Assembly (NCBI GenBank): GCA_021018815.1
Contig: JAITYX010000004.1
Location: 10,414,501 to 10,478,500 of the forward strand
DNA: 64,000 nucleotides
From: Talinum fruticosum
Lineage: Eukaryota > Streptophyta > Magnoliopsida > Caryophyllales > Talinaceae
Reading direction: 5' to 3'
The position numbers and the translations under genes are program-made. Positions 19,573 to 32,549 of the stretch are shown here, piece after piece (the stretch's first letter is position 1; each line of letters opens with the position of its first letter). The notes beneath the pieces were generated by a model that searched no databases, had not been told where the DNA came from, and saw nothing but the letters and a program-made list of their open reading frames with translations.

Positions 19573-22279
19573 TCATTCTGAGGATAATGTCTGAAAAGAA
19601 AGAATAGAAGTCAAACTTGGTGTGGAAGAAATACAAGGGTTAGGAGGAATAGGGATGGATTCAATGCTACCATTTAGAAGTTCTACCACCTGACTCATTG
19701 AGGGCCGGCTTGAGGGATGCAACTGTACGCACCACAAGCCGACCAATATCATCTTCCTTTGTATAATTGTCTCTTCATCGTCCACATTTCCATCAACTAT
19801 AAGTTTCTCCTTGAGATCAAATTGATTGTATATCCACTCTGGGAAGTACAGTTCACTACTTTGATGAGCATTGGCGCAAGTATTTGTCCGACCACATACC
19901 AAATCTAGAACCATCACCCCGTAGCTATAGACATCCGATTTATGGGAAACACTGCCAAAGCTTCTACAGAACACCTCAGGAGCAATGTATCCAATTGTCC
20001 CTCTGGCTTCTAGCATGGATATGGTACTTTCTTGTTGGGGGCATAGTCTAGCCAGGCCAAAGTCTGAAATCTTGGGACATAATTCTTCACCAAGAAGAAT
20101 GTTATGAGGCTTGATGTCAAAGTGGAGTATTCTTTCATTACAACCTTGGTGTAAGTAGTCTAGTCCTTTAGCAATACCTTCTGCAATGTTGAAGAGTGTT
20201 CCCAATGGCAATGGGCGATTGCTTCCACGGCAAAATGTGAACTTCTCAAGAGACCCATTTGGCATGAACTCATAAACAAGTGCCCTTTCCATCCCCTCAA
20301 AGCAGAACCCTAAAAGACTGACAATGTTGACATGGTTGGTTCTGCCAATGCTGGCAACCTCGTTCATGAAGTCCTCCCCGTTCCCTTTCAGTTGCTTGAA
20401 CACCTTCACTGCTACAAGGCGGCCATCACTTAGCTTGCCTTTGTAGACAGAGGCATAGCCTCCTTCACCAAGTTTCTCTTCGAAAGAGTTGGTGATTTTC
20501 TTTATGCTTGAATATGTGTATCTTTCTGGAGCTAGGGATCCATAAATCCTTAAGAATGCTTCAATATTTCGGTTCCTTCTTGTTCTTCGCTTCCAGAAAT
20601 TTACAAGTGTCTTCCTGTATCTTCCTTTTCTGACAATGAGTACTAAAGTAATCAACATGGCTATCACCACTGCTGATGAAACTGCAAAGAAATTAGATTT
20701 GGGTGATAATTGTTTGGCTGCAGACAAATTCAATATGGACATAAGCCTATTATAATACACTGGCAGTACAGTGCACCACAGTTTGCTAACAAAGCATATT
20801 GATATTTGAGTTGCCTTTGTAGACCTGCTTTTAAATCATTGAAATTGAATAGTTGGGTTGGAGTTGATTTTGATTGGTATACAGATATAACAGTCATAAA
20901 AGTTTAAAGACCCTATACTCAACATGACCGTTATGAAGAAAAGAACTTTCGAGTCTAACTATAGCTAAAAGTAAAACCATGTCTTAGTTTGAGACCATTT
21001 AACCCAAAAGATATGGTCAGACTATCACTTGATAGGAACTAGGAATGCTTTAGAAGACTCCTTGAATAGGAAAGCAGCCAGATTCTAGTAATACTTTGTA
21101 GAAATGTGAAACTTAACAATGAATTTTGTATACAAGTAGGGAAGTTTCTCATACCTGATGCAATAATGAGTTTCAATTTGTGAGATTCTGTCAAGAAAAT
21201 CGAGAGAAACATTAGACATATATCCCTGTCTAAAGGTAAATACATGTAACAAAATCTATTTCAGCAACTGGATAATCTTAACTAGTGATTTTTATTGGCT
21301 ATCTGATACCGCCTGGTAAACATCTTTTTACACTTCTGTTTTCCCTGGGCTTTTTTTTGGAGGGGGTGGGTGGGTAATCTCAGATGCACAATTCAATGTA
21401 CACATTCTCTCTAAAAAACAAAATAGAAACAAAAGAAGAAGGAATTAAAATGGAGCACCATGCTTGTTTTTCCCGGGCTTACAACATAAAAGTTTGGGAG
21501 TTTTTGGGGGGGGTGGAGTTACCTGATTCTTGGCTGCTTCCTGACAGAGGGCAAGTATCACTGTAAGGCTGATCCTTGCAGAAGCACGCAAAATCTGTAT
21601 TCTCAGATGACCCACATACCCCACCAGAACGTTTACAACGGAGACAGTGTTGGAAATCTTCCATAGGGTAGTCCATCTCGAACCCTTTACTCAACAAATC
21701 CATCATTGTCTCATTTCTTTGTAGATAATTGTTAATCTCTTTTCTAAGCAACCGTACCTTGATAATCTTACAAGAATGTCCCTTGAACAAGTCATTAAGC
21801 CTGTAGTAAGTTGTAACGTTTTCCAAGCTACCTGAACATGTAACTGACTCAGCACCAATTAGCACACTCTTGTTTTTGCACTCGTACCACAAGAGAAAGT
21901 CTTCAACACTTGCGCTATAAGCGAGCCCTCTCTGTTCAAGCACAGCATCTGGGTCAAAGGTGTGGACTAAGCAATTATTATGATAAAGCTTGAAGCTAAT
22001 GGTAAAGTTGTTGATCCCAAGTACTTGATAAGATGCTCCATCATGTTCATCAATATGCAGGAGAGGATAATCATCAGTACCATTTCTATCACAATGAAGT
22101 TCCAATGCCCGTCCACAGTAACTCGGAGTTATGCCCTTAATTGAAAATGGGTATCCAATATTGTGAAATTTCCCACATGACAACGCAGAAGAGCATGCTT
22201 GGTATCTGGCATCAATAGATTTGGTACTATATGATGTCGGAAAAGTGAGGAAGACAATCAAGAGATTAATCATGATCAT
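19573..22279 (-). CDS. LRK10L: LRK10L-type receptor-like kinase A (intact)
   Basis: Three exons: 21523-22279, 21155-21187 (33 bases) and 19573-20681, giving 632 residues. Order: signal peptide (about 1-18); GUB_WAK_bind domain (CGKFHNIGYPFSI, YCGR, LHCDRNGTDDYPLL); WAK_assoc domain (YYRLNDLF, DFQHCLRCKRSGGVCGSS); the tiny exon 2 giving KLKLIIAS; transmembrane segment (about 265-283); kinase. Kinase landmarks: P-loop GEGGYASVYKG, Lys356 in VAVK, Asp452 in HFDIKPHN, Asp470 in DFG, APE at 497-499. The residue before the catalytic Asp is Phe, not Arg, so it is a non-RD kinase, as is common in immune receptors. Family members sit in the plasma membrane; relatives include rust-resistance Lr10-type proteins. 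The start is the ATG at 22279: the paralogues' upstream MAAL start is mutated here (AATGG to AAGGG). Head-to-head with kinase B, 1.27 kb apart. Confidence 0.9.
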
Positions 22280-23544
22280 GGGATCAGCCCTTTTTCGCTG
22301 AACTCTCTTAGGAAGAACAGGAAAGTGAAGGTTTCATTTTCCATTATTTTGATTCATTCGAGGCAAAGCCAGTTCATTGGAGGCTTGATGATAGGAAGTG
22401 GGAAGGAAACAGAGCTGAGTGGTCCCAAGAACTTTCTGATTTGAGGAATATAATAAGTAAGGCTGACTGACTTGGATATTGAAGGTCTTCCTGATGGATA
22501 ATTATTTATGGTCAAACTTATCTTGATGCCATGGAATCATTCTAGAAAAACTGTGACATATTTGACAGAATAAAAGCAAAGATTAGTGTCCATAGACCTA
22601 TGCATAGTCTCAGCATGAACGGTCATTACCATAGAATAGTTTTGGGGGTAAACTTACAGGTTTTGGTTATGTTCTTGTGAAATGAGGCATCATTTAGCCC
22701 TGCCGGTAATGCAAGAGTAAGAATATGCATAAAAATCTCAAGGCCTTTGGGAGACAACATATGTTACTATTGTAGGCCTTTTTACCTGTGCCAGACTATG
22801 AATGTAGTCATGTTTCATGGTAAAAGTTTACGGCAGAGACTTAGGAGGGAATAACATGGCCTAGTGGTCCACAAAACCTAATTCAAGGAATATAATAAAA
22901 GCTTACTCTAATTCTGATAGAGACGACCTGCCAAACTTGGTCTTGATCTTGTTTAATTATCTGAGAGTGATAAAGATTTTTTACTGTCAATTATTGGTGT
23001 TAATTACTAACAAACTAAAAAGTCATCAACAACTCATTCAAAGTCCAGATAATGAACTAATAAACTATCAAACTCCAGATAATAAACTGATAAACTATCA
23101 ACCAGATAATAAATTAATGAATCATTGACAAGCATATACATCAAAGCATGACTAAGTAAAATTTGTAGAAGATAAGCAAGGGTATCAAATCATGACATTT
23201 AGAACAATGGATATTTATAAACAGATTATGAGATTATAGTAGACAGTTGGATTTTAGTTAACAGGCAATATGTGGCGTGGCACGCTGGAATAATTATTTT
23301 GTATAAACTTTCACCAATCCTGCACAGTGGGTGGCCAAGCTATGCAAAATATGTAAATAATAAAGACTTTGAACATTCAAGTCAAGAAACATGTTTTCTT
23401 TGAATCTGACGAAACTTATGGCCCACTCAGCTCTGTTTTTCCTCCTCAGTCTCTGTCATCCATTCTTCAAAATTCAATAATGTGGATTTTAAAAAAAAAA
23501 AAAAACCTTCTTTTCTTGTTCTTCCTGTGATTTATCAGCAAGAA
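22280..23544. other. divergent intergenic region between kinases A and B
   Basis: 1.27 kb holding both promoters. Part of the flank (around 22640-22800) resembles sequence downstream of kinase B (26440-26560), consistent with local duplication. A short tandem repeat with units like AACTCCAGATAAT(A/G)AACT lies near 23040-23120. No coding sequence seen. Confidence 0.5.
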
Positions 23545-26123
23545 ATGGCTGCCCTAATGGTCATGATTACCATCTTGATTATCTTGCTCATGTTTCCGGC
23601 ATCATATTGCATCGAATCTATCGATGCCAGTTACCAAGCATGCTTTTCTCCAGTGTCATGTGGAAAATTTCACAATATCAGATACCCATTTTCAATTGAT
23701 GGCTTGACTCCTGCTTATTGTGGAAGAGGATTGGTGCTTCATTGTGGTAGAAATGGTACTGATGATTATCCTCTCCTGCGTATTAATGAAAATGAAGGAT
23801 CATTTTATCAAGTACTTGGCATCAACAAGTTTACCATAAGCTTTAAGGTTTATCATAATAATTGCTCAGTCCATTCTGTTGACCCAGGTGCCGCCCTTAA
23901 TCAGAGAGGACTTATTTACAGCTCAAGTGTTGAGGATTTTATGTTGTGGTATGAGTGCAAGAACAGGAGTGTGATGGGTATTTATGACTCAATTACATGC
24001 TCCGACAATCCGGGCAATGTTACAACTTACTACAGGCTTATCAACATGTTCAATGGAGATGTTTGTAAGAATGTGAGGATTCCAGTGTTCAGGGCAGAGC
24101 TCGACAGTTATCTGCAAGGAAATGAGACACTGAAGAATATGTTGAATAAAGGGTTTCAAATGGACTACCCAATCGGAGATTTCCAACACTGTATTCGTTG
24201 TGAACGTTCTCGTGGGGTGTGCGGGTCTTCTGCGAATTTAGATTTTGTGTGCTTTTGCAAGGATCGGCCATATCCTTATGTTTGTCAATCAGACATCAGC
24301 ATAGAACCAGGTAACTAATTACCTCTGCCCCCAACCCCAAAAAAAAGAGACCAAAAGAAAAACTAATTCTTCTGTTGTAATCTAGGAAGCACCGGGGCAT
24401 TGTTTCTTTGTTTATTTTTTTGTTTCTACAGAATACATGTATATTGCATTGTATACAGGTGTACAGTATATTTCCCCCATCCCTTCCCTTCGCCCAAACA
24501 AGCAGGAAAAATATAAGAAGCATACTAGGCAATACCAGATTCCTATAAAAATGAGCAGTTCAGGGAAAACTATTCATTCATTTTTGTGGACTAACATAGA
24601 ATTGGTTGTAGTTATTGTTTATATTTGGGCAGCACAAATTAAATGTATCTAACCTTTCTTTTTATTTTTCTTGGCAGGATCTAGCAAACTGAGACTCATC
24701 ATTGCATCAGGTATTGCAAATCTCCCAACTTGAAAGCAAAATTCATGATAAAATTTTCAATCAACTCATTAGAAATTAAAATGTTTAAACGGATCCAAAC
24801 AAGCCACTGCTACATCTATATCAACAGGATAAGGAAGATCCTGTTATAGATTATAGAAATAAAAAGAGAATATCACTGTAGTGATGTAATTCCCGACAAA
24901 TGTATTGTTAATAAACTGCGATACTACTGCTAATGCATTATCATTGGTTTGGCATCCAATCTTTAACTTCTGTGCAGCCAAAGCACATTATCACTAATAT
25001 CTAATTTCTTTGCAGCTTTATCAGCAGTGTCAATTGGAACGATGGTTATCTTAGCACTCATTCTCTGGAAAACAAGATTAACCAGAAGAGTTGCAATTTT
25101 TGGAAGGGAAATTCAACAGAGAACCAAAATGCTGAAGCGTTTTTAAAGATCTATGGATCCCTGGCTCCAAAAAGATACACATATTCAAGCATAAAGAAAA
25201 TCACCAACTCTTTCAAAGACAAACTTGGGGAAGGCGGGTATGCTGCTGTCTACAAAGGCCAGCTAAGTGATGGCTGCTTTGTTGCAGTGAAGTTGTTCAA
25301 ACAGCTGGAAGGGAAAGGGGAGGATTTCATCAATGAAGTTGCCAGTATTGGAAAAACTAATCATATCAACATCGTCTCACTTCTAGGATTCTGCTTTGAG
25401 GGGAACAAAAGGGCTCTTATTTACGAGTTTATGCCAAATGGGTCCCTTGAGAAGTTCACATTTCGCAATGGCAGCAATCTTTCATTGCCATGGGAAATAC
25501 TCTTTAACATAGCACAAGGCATTGCTAGAGGGCTAGACTACCTACACCAAGGTTGTAATGAAAGAATACTCCACTGTGACATTAAACCTCATAACATTCT
25601 TCTTGATGAAAAGTTCTGCCCTAAGATTTCAGACTTCGGACTTGCACAATTATGCCCCCTGCAAGAAAGTACCATATCGATGCTAGAAGCAAGAGGAACT
25701 CTCGGATACATTGCTCCTGAGGTATTCTGCAGAAACTTCGGTAATGTTTCTCATAAATCAGATGTCTATAGCTACGGGATCATGGTATTAGATTTGGTAT
25801 GTGGTAAGATGAACTCTTTTGCTAATGCTCCCCAGAGTGGTGAACTGTGCTTACCAGAGTGGATATATGACCAACTTGAGCTTAAGGACGAAGTTGTAGC
25901 TGATGGAATTTTGGATGATGAAGAGAAGTGTTTGCAGAGGAAGTTGACATTGGTAGGCTTGTGGTGCATACAGTTGCTCCCCTCAAACCGGCCATCAATG
26001 AATCGGGTAGTAGAACTGCTAAATGGCTGCCTTGATTCAATCCCAATGCCCCCAAGGCCACGTTTTCCTTCCCCTCCAAGGTCGGTTTTTAATCATTCTT
26101 CAGAAACATTAAGTCCAGAATAA
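23545..26123 (+). CDS. LRK10L: LRK10L-type receptor-like kinase B (one apparent frameshift)
   Basis: Exons 23545-24310, 24678-24710 and 25016-26123, all GT-AG. The signal peptide MAALMVMITILIILLMFPAS is followed by GUB_WAK_bind (CGKFHNIRYPFSI, YCGRGLVLHCGRNG), WAK_assoc (YYRLINMF, DFQHCIRCERSRGVCGSS), a transmembrane segment and a kinase ([35 protein letters not shown]). Cys precedes the catalytic Asp, so it is non-RD. In exon 3 the T5 run 25097-25101 is one T short of the paralogue pattern (ATTTTCTGG in E): as written the frame passes from IFGREIQQ to a stop near 25144, while one added T gives FWKGNSTENQNAEAF and an open kinase to 26123. Exons sum to 1907; plus one is divisible by three (635 residues). 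Either a recent pseudogene or an assembly error. Confidence 0.85.
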
Positions 26124-27593
26124 CATGGCAATGGATACAGCATTTTTTCATTTGTCTATATATGGTCAGTTTTCCACTTCTCTGAGAGAATGTTACCGAT
26201 TGCCAGTTAGTTTTTGGTTGGAGCCACACTTGGGTTGTAACAAAAGGTATACCCATCATAGACATAGTTGGAGCATTCATTAGTACAAGTTCCACCATCA
26301 CAAAAATAAGCAAGATTGGTTCTGGACCTGCTTTTACTTCGACAAATGAAAGATCGACCCAGAACTGTTCAAAGTATTTGATGCAGAAGGAGCGTGGTGC
26401 CTTCTTTCTTGGCATCAATCTTAATTCCTGAGAAATAATTTTGAAGCTAACTTTTATAGGTTTGTACTTGTGAAAATATGGCATCATGCCAATATCAGGC
26501 TTCTTTCCTGTGCAAGACTAAGAATACGCGTTTTGAAGGCATTTGGGGGATAACAAGAATATTACCAATACGTACTACTGTGTCTTTTGTAAATAAATAC
26601 GCAAATTTTATTTTTTGTTAATTTTTAAAAAGTGTGTGAATGTTGTTCTGTATCTTAGGGGGAATGTCGGGCCATGTCCCCACCCCCCCAAAAAAACCCC
26701 AGAAAAAAATAGGGAATAAAGTACTAGAGGAAAATATGATGGGTGGTGAAAGAAACAATTCCTTTATCATTGAAGGATACAACCAAAGGACACGACCAAA
26801 CACGCAAGTGAAAGAAACCCCAAGTACCTATGATGGGACAACTATCAAGACTGTCCTTCTCAGCATCCCTACTTACAGTATTTCTCTCACTTGGTCCTCC
26901 ATCTGTCTTAAGGCTGTATTGTTAATAAGGGTCTTAGATTATTTAAAGAACATCCTAGAAGTTCATGTTTTCCGGATTGAAGACCTTAAATATTAACGAG
27001 GAAAATTTATGTTCCAGAGAGTTGGCACTCACATATGTTCTCTTTTTCTCCCTGTCTAGGATCAATCATTGATCTCAATTTCTGTCGACGTAAGTTGGGA
27101 AAATTTTCTCCTTGCATTCCACGAAGTCACTTGACTAAGTAGAAAAGGTGAAAAATCATCTATATTCCTGTCATTTGAACGTAGAACATCATATTCATAT
27201 CACTCATCAAGTCATCGTAACTTCTTCTTATGTTAGATATTGAAGGTTGATGCCAGTTGCTAACTGCCAAGCTAGACAGGTAGAGGGCACTGGCCATTGG
27301 CCTACTCCATCAAATACTTCGTGCAGTTTCTCGAGGCCGATTACACAAAGCCAGACCAAGTTTGCCAAAGCATATCTTTCAGAAAGACCTTGAAAATTCA
27401 AGTCAAGAATCTTTCATCATCTTCCTTGAATCTCAAACCTCTTGTGGAGTTAACCTCTCAACACTCTTTTTCTCCCTAATCTCTATCAACGTAACCAGAC
27501 TTCACATCAACTAGTTTTTATAAAATCATAATATCAGATAAAGAAACCAAATCTACCTTTTTTCGTTCTTCCTGCGAGAGTTCAGCCAAAAAA
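26124..27593. other. intergenic; duplicated promoter of kinase C in its second half
   Basis: The 27000-27480 part matches 35300-35920 upstream of kinase E over most of its length (GAAGGTTGATGCCA, GAAAGACCTTGAA, CATCATATTCATAT), so it is the shared promoter/5' region of loci C and E. The 26124-26560 part resembles flanking DNA of kinase A. A possible small Cys-rich reading frame on the minus strand is listed separately. Confidence 0.55.
26207..26357 (-). other. possible Cys-rich peptide exon (weak)
   Basis: On the minus strand a frame with the look of a small secreted peptide ends at a stop at 26207-26209: CDGGTCTNECSNYVYDGYTF followed by CYNPSVAPTKN. Cys spacing is C-x4-C-x3-C-x10-C, with one further Cys upstream (SFICRSKSRSR). 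No signal-peptide exon is visible upstream, and the frame is closed by a stop just before this stretch. It could be chance. Confidence 0.15.
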
Positions 27594-28083
27594 ATGGCCA
27601 CACTCATTATCATCTTTACCACCTTTATAATGTTCCTCACTTTTCCAAAGTCATATGGTACTGAATCTATTGATGCCAGCTACCAAGCATGCTCTTCTAA
27701 GCTGTCATGTGGGAAGTTTCACAATATAGGACACCCATTATGTTGATGGCCTTACTCCTGATTATTGTGGACGCAAGTCGGTGCTTCACTGTCGTAGAAA
27801 TGGTCCTAATGATTATCCTCTCCCAAATATCAATGAATAGGATGGAGCATCGTATTAAGTACTTGGAATCAGCAACTTCACCATTAGATTTAAGCTTCAT
27901 CGTGCCAATTGCCCAATCCCTTTCTTGACCCAGGTGCTGCATTTGTTCAGAGAGACCCTACTTACAGCTCAAGTGTTGAAGACATGATTTTATGGTATGA
28001 ATGCAAGAACAGAAGTGTGCTAGATGGTACCAACTCAGTTACATGCTCAGATAGCTCGGGCAATATTACAACTTACTACAGGC

Positions 28084-28738
28084 TGTTGGAAATTGGCATG
28101 AAGTCTTTTGTTCTTCTAGTGTCCCACGTTGAAGTTTTTCAAGAAATCCCTTGGGTTTATATATCTCCTTCTCTTGGTTACTATTTGTAACTTAGAACTA
28201 TGGTTTGGGGATGAAGGGAGTATGGATCAACACACAAGCATGCGCCGGCTGCCTGGTCCGGACGTGGCGCAGGCCGCAGGCCTATTGTTTGTACTTTTTG
28301 GAGAAATTTCATTTGACTTTTGTTGACTCATTCCATGCGTGACTGTTAGTCGGAGATTTTCGTGACTTGATATCCTCAATAGTGGAGAGATAAGTGGAGA
28401 AAAATCCTCCATTTCTTCCTTGATCTTCTTCACGTTTTTGCTCTAACAGTCATAGTTTCCTACTATAAATATTGAGCTCCTCTACTCAATTTTTCACACT
28501 CAATCCTCTTCCTCTCCTCTCTACTAATTCTACTTCTCTGGGCATAGTTTATGCATACTCCATTTACTTCGCTTTCGAGTGCATGTAAGTGGAGCTGCTG
28601 TGGAAACCTTGGGGAGCAACCGGCTATCATGATTGCATCGTAGTCGGGCCGTTTTGCTTTCAGGTCAATGGTCATACCATGACACATCATTCTCCTCCTT
28701 CTCCCCTGTAGCCATTGATAACGTCTATTCATCCAACA
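28084..28738 (+). mobile_element. solo LTR, 655 bp, inserted in kinase C exon 1
   Basis: Begins TGTTGGA and ends TCCAACA (TG...CA with matching inverted ends). Flanked by CAGGC on both sides (28079-28083 and 28739-28743), a 5-bp target-site duplication. Removing it restores TACTACAGGCTTCTCAACTT, which matches the uninterrupted paralogue E. An internal TATAAATA (28464-28471) fits an LTR promoter. Strand relative to the parent element is inferred from that box only. Confidence 0.9.
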
Positions 28739-28790
28739 CAGGCTTCTCAACTTGTTCAACGGAGATTCTTGTAAGAGTCTGAGGAGCCTG

Positions 28791-30428
28791 TGTTAGGGTT
28801 GCGGAGGCTAATGGGTGTTTGGGCTTGGAAAATTGTGGTTCATGATTTCGAACAACTGGCACTATTAGTCAAATAGTCAGACGTGCATGCTCAGCCTTTT
28901 TATCCGACTCATATTTTGATATAACGAATTTTGATCTCAAGGCAAATATTCAGTAGGAGGAAATATGTTAAAAATATCACTGATCTTATTATTCTCCTAA
29001 ATCTAAGTATATCCAACTTTATTTTAAGATATTGTTTCCTTTTCGGCGAAATCTTAATTCATATCTTTCAAGGAAAGATCTCAGCACATTATAATCTCGA
29101 AAATTATAGACATGTTTTTAATTATATTTTTGCATGATTTTATTCTGTAAAATCTTAATCTTTCTACGTATTATATTGAGTTTTTTTGGAAAGAAATCGG
29201 TCAGATCATGCTATTTAAGGATTGCAAGAAGTAGAAGTGACAACCACGGTTATTAAGCATTGATTGAAGGGTGTCAAGGTTGGCCATGTGTCACTGATAA
29301 CCAAGTATTTCGGAAAGAAGCTAATATTGGCAAGAATCAACATTATGGACATCAAGTCAGATTTTATGAAGATACAGTTATCTAATCAGAGCGGAGAGAA
29401 TCAAATCACAACAGTAACTTCTTTCAATAACAACAGTAACTTATTATTTGAATCACAACGGTCTTGGACATGAAGAGAAAGTTATAAAAGACGAAGGATC
29501 AAGATCAAAAGACGTAGAGCAAGAGAATACACATTCAAATTTATTATACTCATCTCTTGTAATCTCAAATACATTGTTTAATCTTATAGCAAAGTATCTT
29601 TAAGGAAGATTACTTTGTGAGTTGTTGTAGCAAAGTGTCTATTACTTTGTGAGTTGTAGGAAAGAGTATTGGGGAAGACTGCTTTGCAAGTGGTAACACT
29701 TGAGTGAAGTGTGAGTGAAGGGTCTCTAGAGTAAGTGAACTCGAAAAGTCAGTCAGTGAGTTAAATGAAGGACTTATCTGATGGTGAGATCAATAAGAGA
29801 AGTAGAAGATAATCCTAAGGTAGCAAACTTTAGGTGGTCACTAACCCAGATATTTGGATTGGATCAAGATCGTGAACAAACAAATGTGTCTTGTCTACTT
29901 TACATTTTTGTTTGTTTACTTACTTTCATATCTGACCATGAAACATAATAAGACGCTTTAAAATTTTAAAATACCATATTCATTTCCTCCTTTAGGGTAT
30001 ATCTGACCCTCTAGAAACTTACAGGCACGACCCATGGGTTTTGCACAGCCAGAGAAATGAAGGAGCAAGGCAGCGCTGTGTCAGGTAACCCGGCCCGTGT
30101 CAGGCAACACGGCCAGGCCGTGTCACCTGGCACGGCCATGCCTGTTGTTGACGCTTTGTCTACAACTTGTTTTCGTTCTTTTTATCCATTTCTTGCTTTT
30201 ATCGCTAGAAATTATGGTTATATAATTGCTTGTAGGCCTCCATTGTTAGGTATAGCAGCTTGTAATAGCAAGAATAGCAAGTGTAAACTACCAAAGTCTA
30301 GTGGATCATTCACTGTTTTTTTTTTTTTTCCAACTTTGAACTTTCCATGTAAAAATTCTTATGTCTCATTTTATTTTTCCTTCTTGTTCTTGTTTATTGT
30401 TGGTGAGTATGAACTCCCGATCCTAACA
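28791..30428 (+). mobile_element. long solo LTR or LTR-derived element, 1638 bp, in kinase C exon 1
   Basis: Begins TGTTAGGG and ends ATCCTAACA. Host sequence stops at GAGGAGCCTG and resumes at ACCCCGTG; both correspond to ACTCCGGTG in paralogue E, so the target site is duplicated but diverged, implying an older insertion. TTATAAAAG near 29484 could be the LTR's TATA box. No gag or pol frame, primer-binding site or internal LTR pair is visible, so a large solo LTR is the simplest reading. Confidence 0.7.
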
Positions 30429-32549
30429 ACCCCGTGTTTATAAAGGAGCTTGACAGCTAACTACTAGGAAATCAGTCACTGAAGAATACATTGAAGAAAG
30501 GATTCAAGATGGACTACCCTAGTGAAGATTTCCGACACTGTCTCCATTGTAAACGTTCTGGCTCATCCGAGAATTTAGATTTTGTGTGCTCCTACAAGGA
30601 TCGGCCTTACAGTTTCGCTAGTCCAATATCAGACAGCAGCATAAAATCAGGTAATTCCCTAAAGCAGAGGCTGATTTCGAAAGACCCAATTTCTTTAAAA
30701 AAGAATTAGTTTCTGAACGATTAAAACCTTTTATATACAAAAATCAAATAAAAAAATAAGGTATAGGATACAATAACAAGTACCATAAAAACATCTCTGT
30801 CGTAGATTAAACATAGAATTCATTGTTAATGTTTATAATTTAAAATCAGCTATCTAATGTTCCTTGTTTTTCTTGGCAGGATCTCGGGAATTGAGAGTCA
30901 TCATTGGATCAGGCATTGCAAACCTCGTAATTTGGATGAAAAATTCATAGCAAAGCTTTACAGTTCTATAAGGTATTGCAAGAACCTATTGTCCTCTTCT
31001 TTTTTTCTTGGGGGGGATTGAAAAACCCATTCAAGGAGCATTCTAAAGCAGATATGCAATTTATGTATGCCCATTAGTAGTCAATGTATTTCTCCACTCG
31101 AAAACTCTTCTTGTGTGACCATCACACCACACACATGAGAATTGATGACACAAACCCCTTTAAGGTTATTTTTACCTCGTTGGGATTCAATAAATTATCT
31201 CAACATAACTTGTCAATTTTGAGGAAGACTTACTTGGATAACTACCTCTAATCAAATTAATTATTTGTTACCCTTATAGTTGTAAAGCCACCTAAGACAT
31301 GCTTTTCAAGCCTAAGACATGCCTTTCACATTTAGTGTCCTTAAAATGTTACGACTGTTATATCAGCGTACCAGTTCAAAATTGACTCTGACTCAATTTT
31401 CATCTCAATGACTTGACAGTAGATCAAACATCTTTGCAGTTTCATCAGCAGTGGCAATAGGCAAGTTGATAATTTTGGCGCTAATTCTAAGAAAAGGAAA
31501 ATCAACCAAGAAAATCGCAATTTTCTGGAGGGAAAGAACCATAGAGAATCAAAATGCTGAAGCATTCCTAAGAGTCTATGGATCCCTAGCTCCAAAAAGA
31601 TAGGCATATTCAAACATCAACAAAATGACCACGTCTTTCAGATATAAACTCAGTGAAGGTGGCTATGCTATCATCTACACAGGCAAGCTAGTTGATGGCT
31701 GCTTTGTTGCAGTGAAGTTGTTCAAACAGCTGAAAGGAAACAGGGAGGACTTCATCAATGAGGTTGCTAGCATTGGAAAGACTAATCATATCAACATTGT
31801 CTCACTTATAGGATTCTGCTTTGAGGGAAACGAAATGGCCCTTATTTATGAGTTCATGCCAAATGGTTTCCGTGAGAAGTTTATATTTCGTGATGGCAGC
31901 AGTAATAGTTCAATGCCTATGGAAACACTCTTCAGTATAGCACAAGGCATTGCTAGAGGGCTAGACTACTTACACCGCGGTTTTAATGAAGTGTACTCCA
32001 TTTTGAAATTAAACCTCACAATATTCTTCTTGATGAAAATTTTTGTCCTAAGATTTCAGACTTTAGCCTGGCTCGATTATGCCCCTTGCAAGAAAGTACC
32101 ATATCAATGCTAGAAGCAAGAGGGACTCTTGATACATAGCTCCTGAAGTGTTCTGTAGAAGTTTTGGCAGTGTTTCCCACAAATCTGATGTCTACAGCTA
32201 TAGGATGATGGTTTTAGACTTGGTATGTGGTAGGACAAACACTTGCACTAATGCTCACCGGAGTAGTGAATTGTACTTTCCTGAGTGGATATACAATTGA
32301 CTTGAGCTCAATGAGGAAGTGATGGCTGATGTGTGTGTGGATGATGAAGAGAAGTATTTGCAAAGGAACATGATATTGGTAAGCCTATGGTGCATACAGA
32401 TGAACCCCTCAAATTGGCCATCAATGAGCCGGGTAGAAGAACTCCTAAATGGTTGCCTAGAGTCAATCCCAATGCCCCCTAAGCCATGTCTTTCTTCCCC
32501 TCCAAGGTTGGCTTCTGTTCATTCTTCAGAGACATTACCCTCAGAATGA

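Larger units (their letters stand above)
27594..32549 (+). pseudogene. LRK10L: LRK10L-type receptor-like kinase C, pseudogene split by two LTRs
   Basis: Same plan as the neighbours. The ectodomain starts at ATG 27594 (signal peptide, then ASYQACSSKLSCGKFHNIG), is frameshifted near 27738, and has in-frame stops at 27838 and 27856. It is interrupted by LTRs at 28084-28738 and 28791-30428 and resumes at 30429-30650 (KGFKMDYPSEDFRHCLHCKR). Exon 2 is 30880-30912, with a GC rather than GT donor. Exon 3 (31440-32549) has a TAG at 31601-31603 where paralogues have Tyr, a frameshift near 31990, Glu instead of the catalytic Asp (HFEIKPH), another frameshift near 32130, and TGA for Arg near 32296. It is a clear dead paralogue, most similar to E, with which it shares promoter and 3' flank. 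Confidence 0.92.

Noticed and set aside
23482..23544. Upstream in-frame start for kinase B through a poly-Lys run
   Set aside because: It comes from a poly-A stretch; the MAAL start at 23545 gives a normal signal peptide and matches paralogue E.
26089..26487. 132-residue minus-strand frame downstream of kinase B
   Set aside because: Overlaps the kinase B stop region; no domain, and the more protein-like stretch there is in a different frame.
30057..30443. 128-residue plus-strand frame in the kinase C region
   Set aside because: Lies within the 3' part of the 1.6-kb LTR and runs into host exon; low-complexity and not a retroelement protein.
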